Below the pieces are notes generated by a model that had not been told where the DNA came from, made no database searches, and was given only the letters and a program-made list of their open reading frames with translations. Source: a virus. From it: DNA of 64,000 nucleotides. Location: the IMG/VR virus record IMGVR_UViG_3300048694_000663, positions 1 through 64,000 of that record; one strand, written 5' to 3'. Shown in pieces: positions 16,113 to 25,132 of this stretch (positions are counted from its first letter, which is position 1; each line of letters opens with the position of its first letter). The position numbers were made by a program, and so were the translations under genes.

Positions 16113-18935
16113 CTACAACGCTCCGTAGTAAATTGCATAGTTCGTGCCAGTTAATAAGTAGTCGGTAAGAGTTGTTTTTATACGCCCGTAGGTAGCGTTG
16201 CGATTACGATAGTAGTGACTTCGACTTGCGCCTGGTGTTCCTTGCCAAAGCAAATCGTTTTGGTCTGCATAACCATAACTTCCATCAAAGTAATCAAGAA
16301 CAAAGGAGCTCTTCTCAAAAAGCATTTGGTCAAACACAAGGCCAATACCTGCAGCAGTTGGAGCTACCCAAGTAACTCGAGCAATGGCATAGGCTGCTTC
16401 TTCAGGGGCTGTAGCGGTAACAAATGGACGAGCAAATGTGAGGGTTGAATTTAAAGGAACAACCCAAGTAGAGCTAGATGATGTTCCCAGAAGAACTTTG
16501 CTGGAGTCATACCAATCAATTTTTACAACAATGTTTTGGTTTACCGTAGGGTTATTGTCAGAAGACATGATGAAATAACCACTAAAGGTATATGCGTTAC
16601 CTGCGAGTACTGAAATGTAATTAGCAGTGTCCGCTACCGAACAGCTTCGTAGCTCAACATCAGCGGTTCCTGTGGCATAAATTTCTCCTGCGTTTGCGCT
16701 GGTTGCAATATTAGTTGATGTGGTTCCCACTACCTCACCAACAGAAACCGCAAGAGTTGCACCAGTCACAGACCAAGGACTTGTAGTTCCGTAGTCAAAG
16801 TCTGGATTTTTAAACTCATTTACTCTATCTGCGTGGACATAGATTTGAAGTTGTCTTGCATCTTGGTAGTAAGTAGCTGATGACCCAGCCTCAAACTGAA
16901 CAGCATCAATGTAATGCACCTCATCCAAGGCAGCGCTTGCTATAGCTACTCTTCCAATTCCAAAGTATGCTGAAGGGTTAGATAACCCACTTACCGATGC
17001 TGTTGTCCAATTAACACTACTGCTAGTAACTGGAGTTCCTGTTACTGTGCTTAATAGGTTTCCTCTAAAGTCATACCAGTCGATGTATAAAGTAAAGGAC
17101 CTTGTGGTAGACGCAGATAACATTTTTATACTAAAGGTGTAGTTTGTGCTTGCTGATACTGGGATGCCAGTAAGAAGAGGAGAGGCAGAGTCAGCGCATC
17201 TAGCTGTGACTGTTCCAGCGTTGGTGCATTTAATAACTCCAACACCTAACTGGGCGTTGTTAATTTGATTTGGATTACTACCTTCTAGATAAGGTAAGAA
17301 CGTATAGGGGTATACATGTCCGCCAGAGCCTGTGTTGGCAGCAACTGCAGACGGCATAGTGATTGTCGTGTTAGTAATTCCATATAAAGCATTAGTTGTT
17401 GATGATGAGGTTACTCCAGAACTATAAATATTATCTAACCCGCTAGACCCTTGAATGCGTACAGCGTTTCCATTAGTAAAAGCATAAGGAGAAGTTGATG
17501 GATAAGTTAAGTTTAAGGTAAGAGAAGTTCCTGTTGTTGTCCAGCTATTAATATAAGCCCCAACACCTGCGGTGATAGTTCCATTAGTTACTTTCCAATT
17601 ACCAATTCCTAGTTCAAAGGAGCTGGTGTCATTATCAAGCATCAAGTTTTTGCCTTGAACAATTGTTGACTCAAGACCAGTAAATGATTTTATGTAATCC
17701 TTGGTTCCAACAAGACTACCCTTTGATTGATAGATGTGAGTAGCGTTGGCAAGCAAAGAACGCATTCTCTTAAATCCAAGTTCTGGCTCATAAATAAATT
17801 TAAATTCTTGAAGAGCAGCGGGTAGTAGTTGACCAGCTACGTGTTTCATGTCGTATCTGGTTGAGGCTAGGGTCGCATAAGTTTTAAGTAAATCATAGTA
17901 AAAACCAAATAAAGCTAAGAAGCTACGTAGCGTAGGGTTCTCTTGGTTTTCAATACTTTGTGTTGTGTCAACTACTTTATAAATATCTGGAAGATAGTTA
18001 TACATAAGTGCTTGAGTTCCGTAGTCTTTAACGGATAGTCCTACCGCATTACCTGCTCTAACCCATTGGGTATTAAGGCCAGCGACAGAGGTAGCTGAAA
18101 CCGTTGCAGCTCCAGTTGCTCCCGATACAACTGTAAACGTATTAGTAGTTCTTGCAGTAACTTGATACCCAGAAATATTGTATGTAGTTGGGAACATACC
18201 ATTAACGCCAACAAGGTCTCCTACTAAAAATGTATGCGCTCCAGAAGTGGTATATGTAACTGTCCCGTCACCATTAGATATTGCACTACTTACATAAACT
18301 GGATTTGAAAGAGTTTTAACAAAAATAGAATAATAATAAAAATGTTCTTGCTCTAGTTGGTTGATAAGTAGGTACCCGCCCTGACCACTAATGTTTGCTC
18401 CGCTGTATAGGGCCTCAATAGTGTAGGTTTGAGGGAATATGACTGGGCGTGATTGAGTTGGCTGTGTAAGAGCTACATTGTTTACGGTGTATGTCCCGTC
18501 TACAGAGGTGCCTCCAAAAATGGAAACAGAAGTTCCAGCCACAACATAAGAAGCATCAACTATTTCTATTGTTAAGATACCGCTTGTAGCAGACCAGTTA
18601 ATGATTTCTCTCTTTTTATTGTGAACCTCGTTATCAGTTCTAGGAGCAATTGATTGCCCTATACCTACTGGGTCATAAAAACTTACAGGAGTTGCTGCTG
18701 CTGTGTTTCCTCGAACTTGGTCCACAAGGACTGTTCCATCATCTGCGGTTTGCGGAAAACCATAACTATTACGAAGTAGACGAATACCTGTCCAGTTACC
18801 CGCAGGAGTTGCCCATTCAACTAAGATTTTTCCATAGTCAATTGCGGTCGCATTAAACGGAGCAGCATCATAGTCAGCAAGGGCTATGTTTCCGTAATAA
18901 GCGCGACCGTAGTAGTCAACTCCATAACGTGCCAT
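16113..18935 (-). CDS. Large baseplate/tail protein with P2 gpI-like region and beta domains
   Basis: This 940-residue protein closes the baseplate gene block. The N-terminus is Tyr-rich (MARYGVDYYGRAYYG) and leads into fibronectin-like strands. A module with LVGVNGMFPTTYN and TNTFTVVSGATG is related to repeats in the 35026-39150 and 58259-59338 proteins. Residues about 310-430 resemble phage tail protein gpI (YNYLPDIYKVVD, LRSFLALFGFYYD, KGSLVGTKDYIKSFTG), which joins baseplate to fibres. The C-terminal half has two carbohydrate-binding-like jelly-roll segments (SSFELGIGNWKV and SPWSVTGATLAV). It is probably a fibre-attachment or receptor-contact protein. Confidence 0.72.
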   Translation of the reverse strand: MARYGVDYYGRAYYGNIALADYDAAPFNATAIDYGKILVEWATPAGNWTGIRLLRNSYGFPQTADDGTVLVDQVRGNTAAATPVSFYDPVGIGQSIAPRTDNEVHNKKREIINWSATSGILTIEIVDASYVVAGTSVSIFGGTSVDGTYTVNNVALTQPTQSRPVIFPQTYTIEALYSGANISGQGGYLLINQLEQEHFYYYSIFVKTLSNPVYVSSAISNGDGTVTYTTSGAHTFLVGDLVGVNGMFPTTYNISGYQVTARTTNTFTVVSGATGAATVSATSVAGLNTQWVRAGNAVGLSVKDYGTQALMYNYLPDIYKVVDTTQSIENQENPTLRSFLALFGFYYDLLKTYATLASTRYDMKHVAGQLLPAALQEFKFIYEPELGFKRMRSLLANATHIYQSKGSLVGTKDYIKSFTGLESTIVQGKNLMLDNDTSSFELGIGNWKVTNGTITAGVGAYINSWTTTGTSLTLNLTYPSTSPYAFTNGNAVRIQGSSGLDNIYSSGVTSSSTTNALYGITNTTITMPSAVAANTGSGGHVYPYTFLPYLEGSNPNQINNAQLGVGVIKCTNAGTVTARCADSASPLLTGIPVSASTNYTFSIKMLSASTTRSFTLYIDWYDFRGNLLSTVTGTPVTSSSVNWTTASVSGLSNPSAYFGIGRVAIASAALDEVHYIDAVQFEAGSSATYYQDARQLQIYVHADRVNEFKNPDFDYGTTSPWSVTGATLAVSVGEVVGTTSTNIATSANAGEIYATGTADVELRSCSVADTANYISVLAGNAYTFSGYFIMSSDNNPTVNQNIVVKIDWYDSSKVLLGTSSSSTWVVPLNSTLTFARPFVTATAPEEAAYAIARVTWVAPTAAGIGLVFDQMLFEKSSFVLDYFDGSYGYADQNDLLWQGTPGASRSHYYRNRNATYGRIKTTLTDYLLTGTNYAIYYGAL

Positions 18936-18938
18936 TTA

Positions 18939-19349
18939 TTAGTATCCGCCCATTACCGCAATCGCTTGGTTGTTTTGAATTTGCGTAGTATTGGTTCCTA
19001 CAGTTGTTGTTAATGCGGGGATTGTGCTTGCTTGGCTTAAAGCATAATTAGCTAGGCCCTCCACATTGGTAATGCGGTCAGAGACTGTACTGAAAGTTGA
19101 CAATCCCGCATAAATATAGTTTGTAATGTCTGGGGTGCTTGAGCCTGCTGTAGTTAGAGTAAGAAAGTTATTTAAAGCATTCTTTCCAAACTTACCTGAA
19201 ATATTTGGGGTAATACCTAAAGTGGTTTCTACAGCAAGTACTTCAGCTTGGATAGAGTTAGGGTCAGAAGCATCAATTAGGTCTACGTTGTTCTGTTTTG
19301 TAGTAAACGTAGTAACGATACTTGCAGGGTATGAGGCGTACGTTGGCAT
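18939..19349 (-). CDS. Small tail/baseplate-associated protein
   Basis: A 136-residue protein with the segment DASDPNSIQAEVLAVETTLG, a motif often found in phage fibre and baseplate proteins. The C-terminal half is rich in Thr and Gln and likely forms a helical or fibrous trimer region. It lies between the baseplate J protein and the 940-residue tail protein, so a structural role is likely. No enzymatic motif is seen. Confidence 0.65.
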   Translation of the reverse strand: MPTYASYPASIVTTFTTKQNNVDLIDASDPNSIQAEVLAVETTLGITPNISGKFGKNALNNFLTLTTAGSSTPDITNYIYAGLSTFSTVSDRITNVEGLANYALSQASTIPALTTTVGTNTTQIQNNQAIAVMGGY

Positions 19350-19361
19350 TTCTTCTCCTTA

Positions 19362-20843
19362 TTAAATAATTCCGCCAGTAGGGGTTACCGTAATGGTTCC
19401 TTGTGATGGAATCTCGTAGTAAGCAAATGTTAAGTCTGAAACTCCTGAGCTACCTGTTCTATTAAACAAAGTGATGTTATAAGTGTCAACGCCGTCCACC
19501 GTTGATATGGCGTTTCTTATATCATCTGCTTTAATAGTTTGGCCAAAGCTTGTATTAACAAAATATAACAAACTTGCTATTGCGGTATTTACAGCAGTTT
19601 GGGTTGTTGATTGACGTCGTTTTGCATTAATGGTGACGCTTACAGTCACGTCTACTGCTACATAAACTGGAGGTAAAACAGTGACAGTTGCCGTTGGGGG
19701 AGTTACGTCTGTTAATGAGTATGCAACTTTTGTTTTAAGATTTGAAAAGGCATCTGTAAATGAACCGCCAGAAGTTCCTGGGTCTCCTTGTTGAGCACAG
19801 TATAAAACAACGCTATTGTAAGAAGTTGCTACGGCATTTGCCTTGTCAACACCACTGACGTTTGCAGTTACATAGTTAGCGTAATCTTGTAGTGTAACAA
19901 TACGATTTAAAGTTGCAATCTTTTTTGGAGCATTAACTCTAATAGAGTCGGTTAGTTCTTGGTCAGCTCCGCCGTAGGCAGCGGTAGTCTGTGAGACGTT
20001 TAACCCCGCAGTAGTTAAATTAATAATTTTATTGAGGGAACCAGCAGCTACATTTCCAGAAGCCCCGCTACCAACACGGTAGACAAAAGTTATTTCCGCA
20101 TTAATTGGTGGGATTCGGCCCGCAGTGTTGTCACCAAAAAGAACGTAAGTATTGCCATACTCGTCTGTTGTTGTGGAAAAAACTGGGTCATTTGCTGCAG
20201 CATCAATAATGTTAGTTATATATGTATAAGGAATTCCGTCAATAGCGACTGAGATGCTTCCATCAATAACGGGCTCTTGTAGTAGCTGATACGTTTGGTT
20301 TGCAAGCCCATCTGAAATTTGAGCAGGGTCGGTTGTTACGGTCTGACCTTCAGTTGCCGTTGTATTTACTGTTCCAACAGTTAATGGGTTCAGGCTTATT
20401 GCTGCTGGAACATAAACATCAAAATCTGTTTCAAATACAATTTGTTGACTAGATGAGTTGAGTACGGTTGTAGTAGATACTTGGGTGCCAGCAGGAACTA
20501 AAATTTGGCTTGCCGTGCTGTTACTAAAAGTTAAAGTTACTTTTGCAGCCCGAGCTCCCGCAGGTTGGTAGTTAAGTAGATTAGCAATTTCCAATACGCT
20601 TTTACGCTGGCTAGCAGTAGTTAAAAAAGCTTCATTTGCTGAGCGGTCAATATAAAAAGACATGATGTCGCCCATATAGGCAAACAGCTCAAGGATAGTT
20701 ATTCCAAAATCAGCTGTATCTCTAGTGGTCCATGCAGGCAAGTAGTATTGAATAAGATTCTTTAACTCGTCACTAATAGACGCGTAGTCACGCACCGTAT
20801 AGTCCACTTGGGGGACATAGTTATTATAGTTAGCTGTAGCCAT
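19362..20843 (-). CDS. Baseplate J-like wedge protein
   Basis: At 493 residues this matches baseplate assembly protein J (P2 gpJ / T4 gp6 type). The N-terminal DYTVRDYASISDELKNLIQ and FGITILELFAYMGDIMSFYIDR are hallmark segments of the family. A middle beta domain and a C-terminal region with VDVTVSVTINAKRR follow. The protein forms the ring of wedges around the tail hub. It follows the gp25-like gene by one base, the conserved order in contractile-tailed phages. Confidence 0.92.
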   Translation of the reverse strand: MATANYNNYVPQVDYTVRDYASISDELKNLIQYYLPAWTTRDTADFGITILELFAYMGDIMSFYIDRSANEAFLTTASQRKSVLEIANLLNYQPAGARAAKVTLTFSNSTASQILVPAGTQVSTTTVLNSSSQQIVFETDFDVYVPAAISLNPLTVGTVNTTATEGQTVTTDPAQISDGLANQTYQLLQEPVIDGSISVAIDGIPYTYITNIIDAAANDPVFSTTTDEYGNTYVLFGDNTAGRIPPINAEITFVYRVGSGASGNVAAGSLNKIINLTTAGLNVSQTTAAYGGADQELTDSIRVNAPKKIATLNRIVTLQDYANYVTANVSGVDKANAVATSYNSVVLYCAQQGDPGTSGGSFTDAFSNLKTKVAYSLTDVTPPTATVTVLPPVYVAVDVTVSVTINAKRRQSTTQTAVNTAIASLLYFVNTSFGQTIKADDIRNAISTVDGVDTYNITLFNRTGSSGVSDLTFAYYEIPSQGTITVTPTGGII

Positions 20844-20844
20844 T

Positions 20845-21252
20845 TTATCCTCCCTGGACTATTTCCCCGTAACGGTTTAAGGTAACGGTTTTTAATGTAA
20901 GAGTCTCGGTATACCCAACTGGAGTTGTGTAGATTACCTGAACAATTATGGTATTTGTAGCTTCATTTGGGTATGCCATTACTGAGTTAAGTGTTAATGA
21001 CGGTAACCATATAGCAAAAGCAAAAGAAACAATTTTTTCAGCCAAAGAAGCTATTGAGGACTCATTCTCAAATGTCAAAGCTGCAAGCCTGCTTCCAAAA
21101 TCTGGACGCATAACTCTTTCCGTTAAATTTGTCATTAATACACAGCGTACTCTGTCTTCCCAAATAACGTTGTCATCTTCATCATACGCAATATAACCAC
21201 TAGCATTTATAGAAAATGGAAACGCTATTGCTCTACCTTCAATACCAGCCAT
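20845..21252 (-). CDS. Baseplate wedge protein, gpW/gp25-like
   Basis: The 135-residue protein has the gp25 signature: a short N-terminus, VRCVLMTNLTERVMRPDFGSRL around residues 36-57, and a strand-rich C-terminus with VQVIYTTP. The gp25 protein joins the sheath to the baseplate wedge and helps start sheath assembly. The conserved Glu-Arg-x-Met-x-Pro-Asp-Phe-Gly core is intact. Neighbours are the spike and the J protein, as expected. Confidence 0.92.
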   Translation of the reverse strand: MAGIEGRAIAFPFSINASGYIAYDEDDNVIWEDRVRCVLMTNLTERVMRPDFGSRLAALTFENESSIASLAEKIVSFAFAIWLPSLTLNSVMAYPNEATNTIIVQVIYTTPVGYTETLTLKTVTLNRYGEIVQGG

Positions 21253-21791
21253 TAGCTATACACTCCCATCCATACTGGAAAATTAGGGTCGCCCTTTTCA
21301 AACATAATCCAAACAACTTGGTTCAGATTTGGAATCGTCCTATGATAAGTATGCTGTGGGCTAGCGTCCTGCGTATCGTATAAGTCCTTCTTATTTCCTG
21401 AAGGCAAGTTGGTATTGGTGCTGCTATCCACATGCTGATGGTCTAAGTAGTTAGATGTGTCAGGGGTTTTACCTGAATGATTATTGTCATGGGCTACAGT
21501 AAAAGAAAAAGAATGAGTGTGAGAAGGAGAGCCCCCACTCCCTGTGTTTCCACTAAAGGTGTGGTCGGTATGCGCCTTGAGTAGGGCAGCTACTTCTGAA
21601 GCTAAATGCTTTTTGTGGTCTGGGTGGTCAGCATTACTGACTACAGGCATGCACCCAGGAATCCAATCTGTAATAAAATCATTTCCGTATAAATCTGGAA
21701 TGGCTACCTTTATGCGGTCATGATTAGTAGGGTCCTGGTTATCTTTGCAGATGCCTCTGTATAAACCATAATAATGATTATCTAACACCAC
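21252..21791 (-). CDS. Baseplate spike / gp5-like OB-fold protein
   Basis: This 179-residue protein starts with an OB-fold region (YYGLYRGICKDNQDPTNHDRIKVAIPD) seen in gp5 N-domains and VgrG-related spike proteins. A His-rich segment with repeated HTHSF and DHQH motifs follows and probably binds metal near the tip. The end, PNLNQVVWIMFEKGDPNFPVWMGVY, closes the OB fold, so the His-rich stretch is an insertion. It is encoded between the gpD-like hub and gp25-like wedge genes. Confidence 0.8.
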   Translation of the reverse strand: MVLDNHYYGLYRGICKDNQDPTNHDRIKVAIPDLYGNDFITDWIPGCMPVVSNADHPDHKKHLASEVAALLKAHTDHTFSGNTGSGGSPSHTHSFSFTVAHDNNHSGKTPDTSNYLDHQHVDSSTNTNLPSGNKKDLYDTQDASPQHTYHRTIPNLNQVVWIMFEKGDPNFPVWMGVYS

Positions 21792-23100
21792 GGCTCCTCA
21801 ATGACGCCACAGCAGCAGCTGTTGCATTGCTCTTTGTTGGTTGCTGCCTTAAGTTACCAGATGTCCCCACCCATTGACCTGGAGCACTTTTAGTAGAGCG
21901 AGTCACCGCTGGCTGTTGTCTATTTTTAATTTTACTACCAGCGCCTGTAGTAGTAATAGATTTATTTTTAGGTGTTGTATTTTTAGAAAATTTTGATGTT
22001 GGATATTTAGATTTTGCTGGGGTTAGTGGAGATACTACTCTTACTGGTATTTTATTTGGGGCTTGAACAGCAGCTCCCTTAGTAGGGCCCAAAGAGTCTG
22101 TGCCAACAACAATTTCTGTAGTGAATTTCATAGCCTCAATATGATGGGTAGTCTCTAACACTGTCCACAAACCAGAATAGTCGTCACCGATTCCATTCAA
22201 GAACACAGGCATATCTGGTTTTAAACGAGCATCACCAATAACAACTGCTGTGCCGCGATATGGATATCTAGCTCTTTCATCAGCCGCTATTGCCTCATGA
22301 ATAGCGACAGTGGCATCAGGTACTACGGCCTTTGTGTGAAACCTGTCATACGATTCAGTTCTAGAGGTTCCTCTAGTTGTGTTTGGTCTATTTGGGTTAG
22401 TCACTACTAATGGGTTTGATGAGCCTAAGTCAACGCCACCCACAGCTGTTGCCGCTTTCATAGCCCCATCAAAAACTAAAGCTTCTCCAATGGTTGGATA
22501 AAAACTATACAAGCTTGACCCGTTAGGATGGTTTGCCTCTCGCATAACAAACTCAGGGGCCGATGCTTTAAAGTCGTTAAAGTCTTTATAAAACGGGTCA
22601 AAATACAAAGCCGTACCTTCTGCCCTTAAAGTGTGCCCGCTCTTATAGGCCAGCTTACAAATAAATTCCCAATCTGTTTCACCAGTTTGTGCAAGATGGT
22701 CATAGACGCGAGGATGTGGAGTAGAGTGATAAGAAAAATTATGTTTCTTTGCAATTTCAGTAACTACTTGGTCAGCCGTAACTTTAGTCCAAACTTTTTG
22801 GGATGCTTGCTTCATAACAACAGAAGCTCCAAAAGCAACTACTTCAACAAAGTTTTTTGTAGGGGACAGCTCTGGAGTAACAGTGTGAACATAACCAGTA
22901 AATTCTTTTCTTCCTAATGGGGATTGAACAATAGCTTTAACTGGCGCATGCACTTCTATTTGTTTGTAGTCAACCCCCCAATTCTCTAGGTACATTGTCA
23001 AGGTTTCGTGCCCATATCTAGACATAGTTAGTGTTGTCATATATGAAAACACCCTGCCTATTTGAGATTCAGGAAATTGAATATCTAAAAAATTATACAT
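21778..23100 (-). CDS. Baseplate hub protein, gpD/gp27-like
   Basis: The 440-residue protein has the late-control gpD architecture. An N-terminal beta domain contains FTGYVHTVTPELSPTKNFVEV. The helix-rich module has VTADQVVTEIAKKHN, and the diagnostic QTGETDWEFICKLAYKSGHTLRAEG follows in the middle. The C-terminal about 100 residues are Lys/Thr/Ser-rich and low in complexity, and may be flexible. In related phages the protein forms the central hub that carries the spike. It overlaps the spike gene by 14 bases and the LysM gene by 8. Confidence 0.88.
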   Translation of the reverse strand: MYNFLDIQFPESQIGRVFSYMTTLTMSRYGHETLTMYLENWGVDYKQIEVHAPVKAIVQSPLGRKEFTGYVHTVTPELSPTKNFVEVVAFGASVVMKQASQKVWTKVTADQVVTEIAKKHNFSYHSTPHPRVYDHLAQTGETDWEFICKLAYKSGHTLRAEGTALYFDPFYKDFNDFKASAPEFVMREANHPNGSSLYSFYPTIGEALVFDGAMKAATAVGGVDLGSSNPLVVTNPNRPNTTRGTSRTESYDRFHTKAVVPDATVAIHEAIAADERARYPYRGTAVVIGDARLKPDMPVFLNGIGDDYSGLWTVLETTHHIEAMKFTTEIVVGTDSLGPTKGAAVQAPNKIPVRVVSPLTPAKSKYPTSKFSKNTTPKNKSITTTGAGSKIKNRQQPAVTRSTKSAPGQWVGTSGNLRQQPTKSNATAAAVASLRSRGVR

Positions 23101-23380
23101 TTGGAATTACCAATGCTGTTCCAGGTTTAATATTAGATATGTCTAAAATTGAAGGGTTATACAAAGCAATTATCCACCATAGGGAAGGTCTGCTGTAGTA
23201 TTTATATGCTATTTGGTCTAGGCGCTCACCCTGTGTGTATATATGAGTTACAGGGTTGATTGTTCCTAAATTCCCAAATTCGTAAAAAACAATAGGATGT
23301 TGGTCCCCATGCTCTTCTAATTGAATATAATCAATAGGAGAGATGTAATAGCGAGACCCTGCTTTAATTCCTGTAGCCAC
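23093..23380 (-). CDS. LysM-domain tail/hub protein
   Basis: This 95-residue protein ends with a LysM-like module (YTQGERLDQIAYKYY ... WWIIALYNP ... IKPGTALVIP). Small LysM proteins (P2 gpX / T4 gp53 type) occur between tape measure and hub genes in contractile-tailed phages and help assemble the baseplate. The start is GTG at 23380, with AAGGAG seven bases upstream. The position in the operon supports the call. Confidence 0.85.
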   Translation of the reverse strand: MATGIKAGSRYYISPIDYIQLEEHGDQHPIVFYEFGNLGTINPVTHIYTQGERLDQIAYKYYSRPSLWWIIALYNPSILDISNIKPGTALVIPNV

Positions 23381-23389
23381 AATAACTCC

Positions 23390-25132
23390 TTATTTTGTCT
23401 TAATCTCTTGTGCAACTTTTGCGGATGACATCAATACAAAAGATAAACGAACTATTGAATGGGTGGGGACCATGTTAGGCGTAAACATTTCGTGGTTAAT
23501 ATTTAAACTATTTAAATATCCAAGGTATCTATTTGGACCTATTTCAATCTCTACAAGGTTCATCATTAAGAAACCAATATCAGAAGTGACCTGGCCTAGG
23601 CGCGTCCAGCCATCGCCGTTAACCGTTCGGTATATATATTCAATGTCAGCAAGCGTTCCTCTTTGGTAGAGGTCTTTAATTTTTTCAGCCCATCTATCGC
23701 CCGCATATGTATAGTTTTGTTTAATCTCTGCGTCATTAGCTACGCTCGTTAATAGGTCTGATAAATTATCTTTTGCAGAAGTAAAATCGGCTTGAGCCTC
23801 AGCTATAGCTCCAGTCTGCCGTCCTATACGACCTAAATCTTTAGCCGCAACCAAGTCTTCATATGTGTAATTTATGGCGGATTGTTGTTTATTAGAGACT
23901 AAATCTCCAAAAGAAGCAAAATCATTTATTCTACTGATTACCACCTCAACATCTAATTGTTGACCGCTTGGAAACACAGGCAAAGAAGTCTGCCAGTATT
24001 GCGTGCTGCTTGGGGTCATCCCATCGTTTAGTTGAACGGTGGTACTAAAAGATTGAGGGTTCCATAAGAATTGAAAACCATATTTTGTTTTTGCACCATT
24101 AGATGCTGTTCTACCTTTATCGGTTTTTGTGCTGCTAGACTGAGTGAAAGTAGCTTGAGAGTCTGCATAAAACCAAAAACGACCACGGCGTAAATTGTCG
24201 TCTGCTCTTACGCCTTCACGCCCCATCACTAAGTCTGCTTGGATTGGTAGACTAGCTCGATGCGGTGGAAGGTTCCACTCTACGTCCGCTGGCAATGTAT
24301 ACATAGGCGGTATAAAGTCAGCATATGAAACAACTCGAGGCAGTACCCCGCTTGTAGCAGTTGTACTGCTAGTACTAGAGCCGCCGCCGCTTCCTTTTCT
24401 GATAATCTTAATAAGAGCATTTTGATATGTAGTTTCCGCTGTATCTATTGCTTTTTTAGATGTAGTTATATGAGCTAGAAAAGTATTGTATTTTTTAATG
24501 ACAGCATCTTTTTGTGCCTTAAGGCTTGCATATCCATTAATGGCTTCTAATTTAGTTGCTTCCGAAGCATTTGATGCCCCAACAGCTTTTATAAATTTAT
24601 CTAAATAAGTCCAAGTATCATTGCTTGTTAAAAACTGATGTGCCCAAGATAAATAAATAGTGTGGTTAATGTCAATGCCTAAAGTACTCATATTTGGAGC
24701 AGGCCAATTATTATTTGTTTTATAGGCGCTAAATCTTTCATACCAGTACCTGTCCAGGATGACCCCGTTTAAGGTTGGGAACCACGAGGGAAATGAAACA
24801 GGATTAAAAATCTTTGGGATTGTTATTTTAGTTCCATTAACCGATGGTTTACTTCCTGAGGCTGTAGAGATACCTACAATATTTAAAGTTACAACTGCCT
24901 TATTTCCAACAGTTACATTTGTAACAGGCTTAGCATCAGTAGCTACTTTATCCCCACCAGCTAAACCATTTAATTCATTATAAGCAGTATTAATAGCTCC
25001 CCAAGAAGCTTTAATACTCGATTCACGTTTTGATTTTGCGTCCGAGTAGGCTTTAAGTTCAGTTGCGTATTTAGAAGACTGAGAGGTAGCAGTCTTTAAC
25101 CAGGCATCAATTTCTTTTTGTGTTATTGACAT
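23390..25132 (-). CDS. Tail/baseplate protein with helical N-terminus
   Basis: A 580-residue protein between tape measure and LysM genes. The first 270 residues are helical with Ala and Lys-rich stretches and a Gly/Ser/Thr linker. The C-terminal 300 residues contain beta-rich sections and a conserved-looking ending, EIEIGPNRYLGYLNSLNINHEMF. This ending resembles baseplate or hub proteins that precede gpX-like proteins. I do not recognise an exact family. A structural role comes from position. Confidence 0.7.
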   Translation of the reverse strand: MSITQKEIDAWLKTATSQSSKYATELKAYSDAKSKRESSIKASWGAINTAYNELNGLAGGDKVATDAKPVTNVTVGNKAVVTLNIVGISTASGSKPSVNGTKITIPKIFNPVSFPSWFPTLNGVILDRYWYERFSAYKTNNNWPAPNMSTLGIDINHTIYLSWAHQFLTSNDTWTYLDKFIKAVGASNASEATKLEAINGYASLKAQKDAVIKKYNTFLAHITTSKKAIDTAETTYQNALIKIIRKGSGGGSSTSSTTATSGVLPRVVSYADFIPPMYTLPADVEWNLPPHRASLPIQADLVMGREGVRADDNLRRGRFWFYADSQATFTQSSSTKTDKGRTASNGAKTKYGFQFLWNPQSFSTTVQLNDGMTPSSTQYWQTSLPVFPSGQQLDVEVVISRINDFASFGDLVSNKQQSAINYTYEDLVAAKDLGRIGRQTGAIAEAQADFTSAKDNLSDLLTSVANDAEIKQNYTYAGDRWAEKIKDLYQRGTLADIEYIYRTVNGDGWTRLGQVTSDIGFLMMNLVEIEIGPNRYLGYLNSLNINHEMFTPNMVPTHSIVRLSFVLMSSAKVAQEIKTK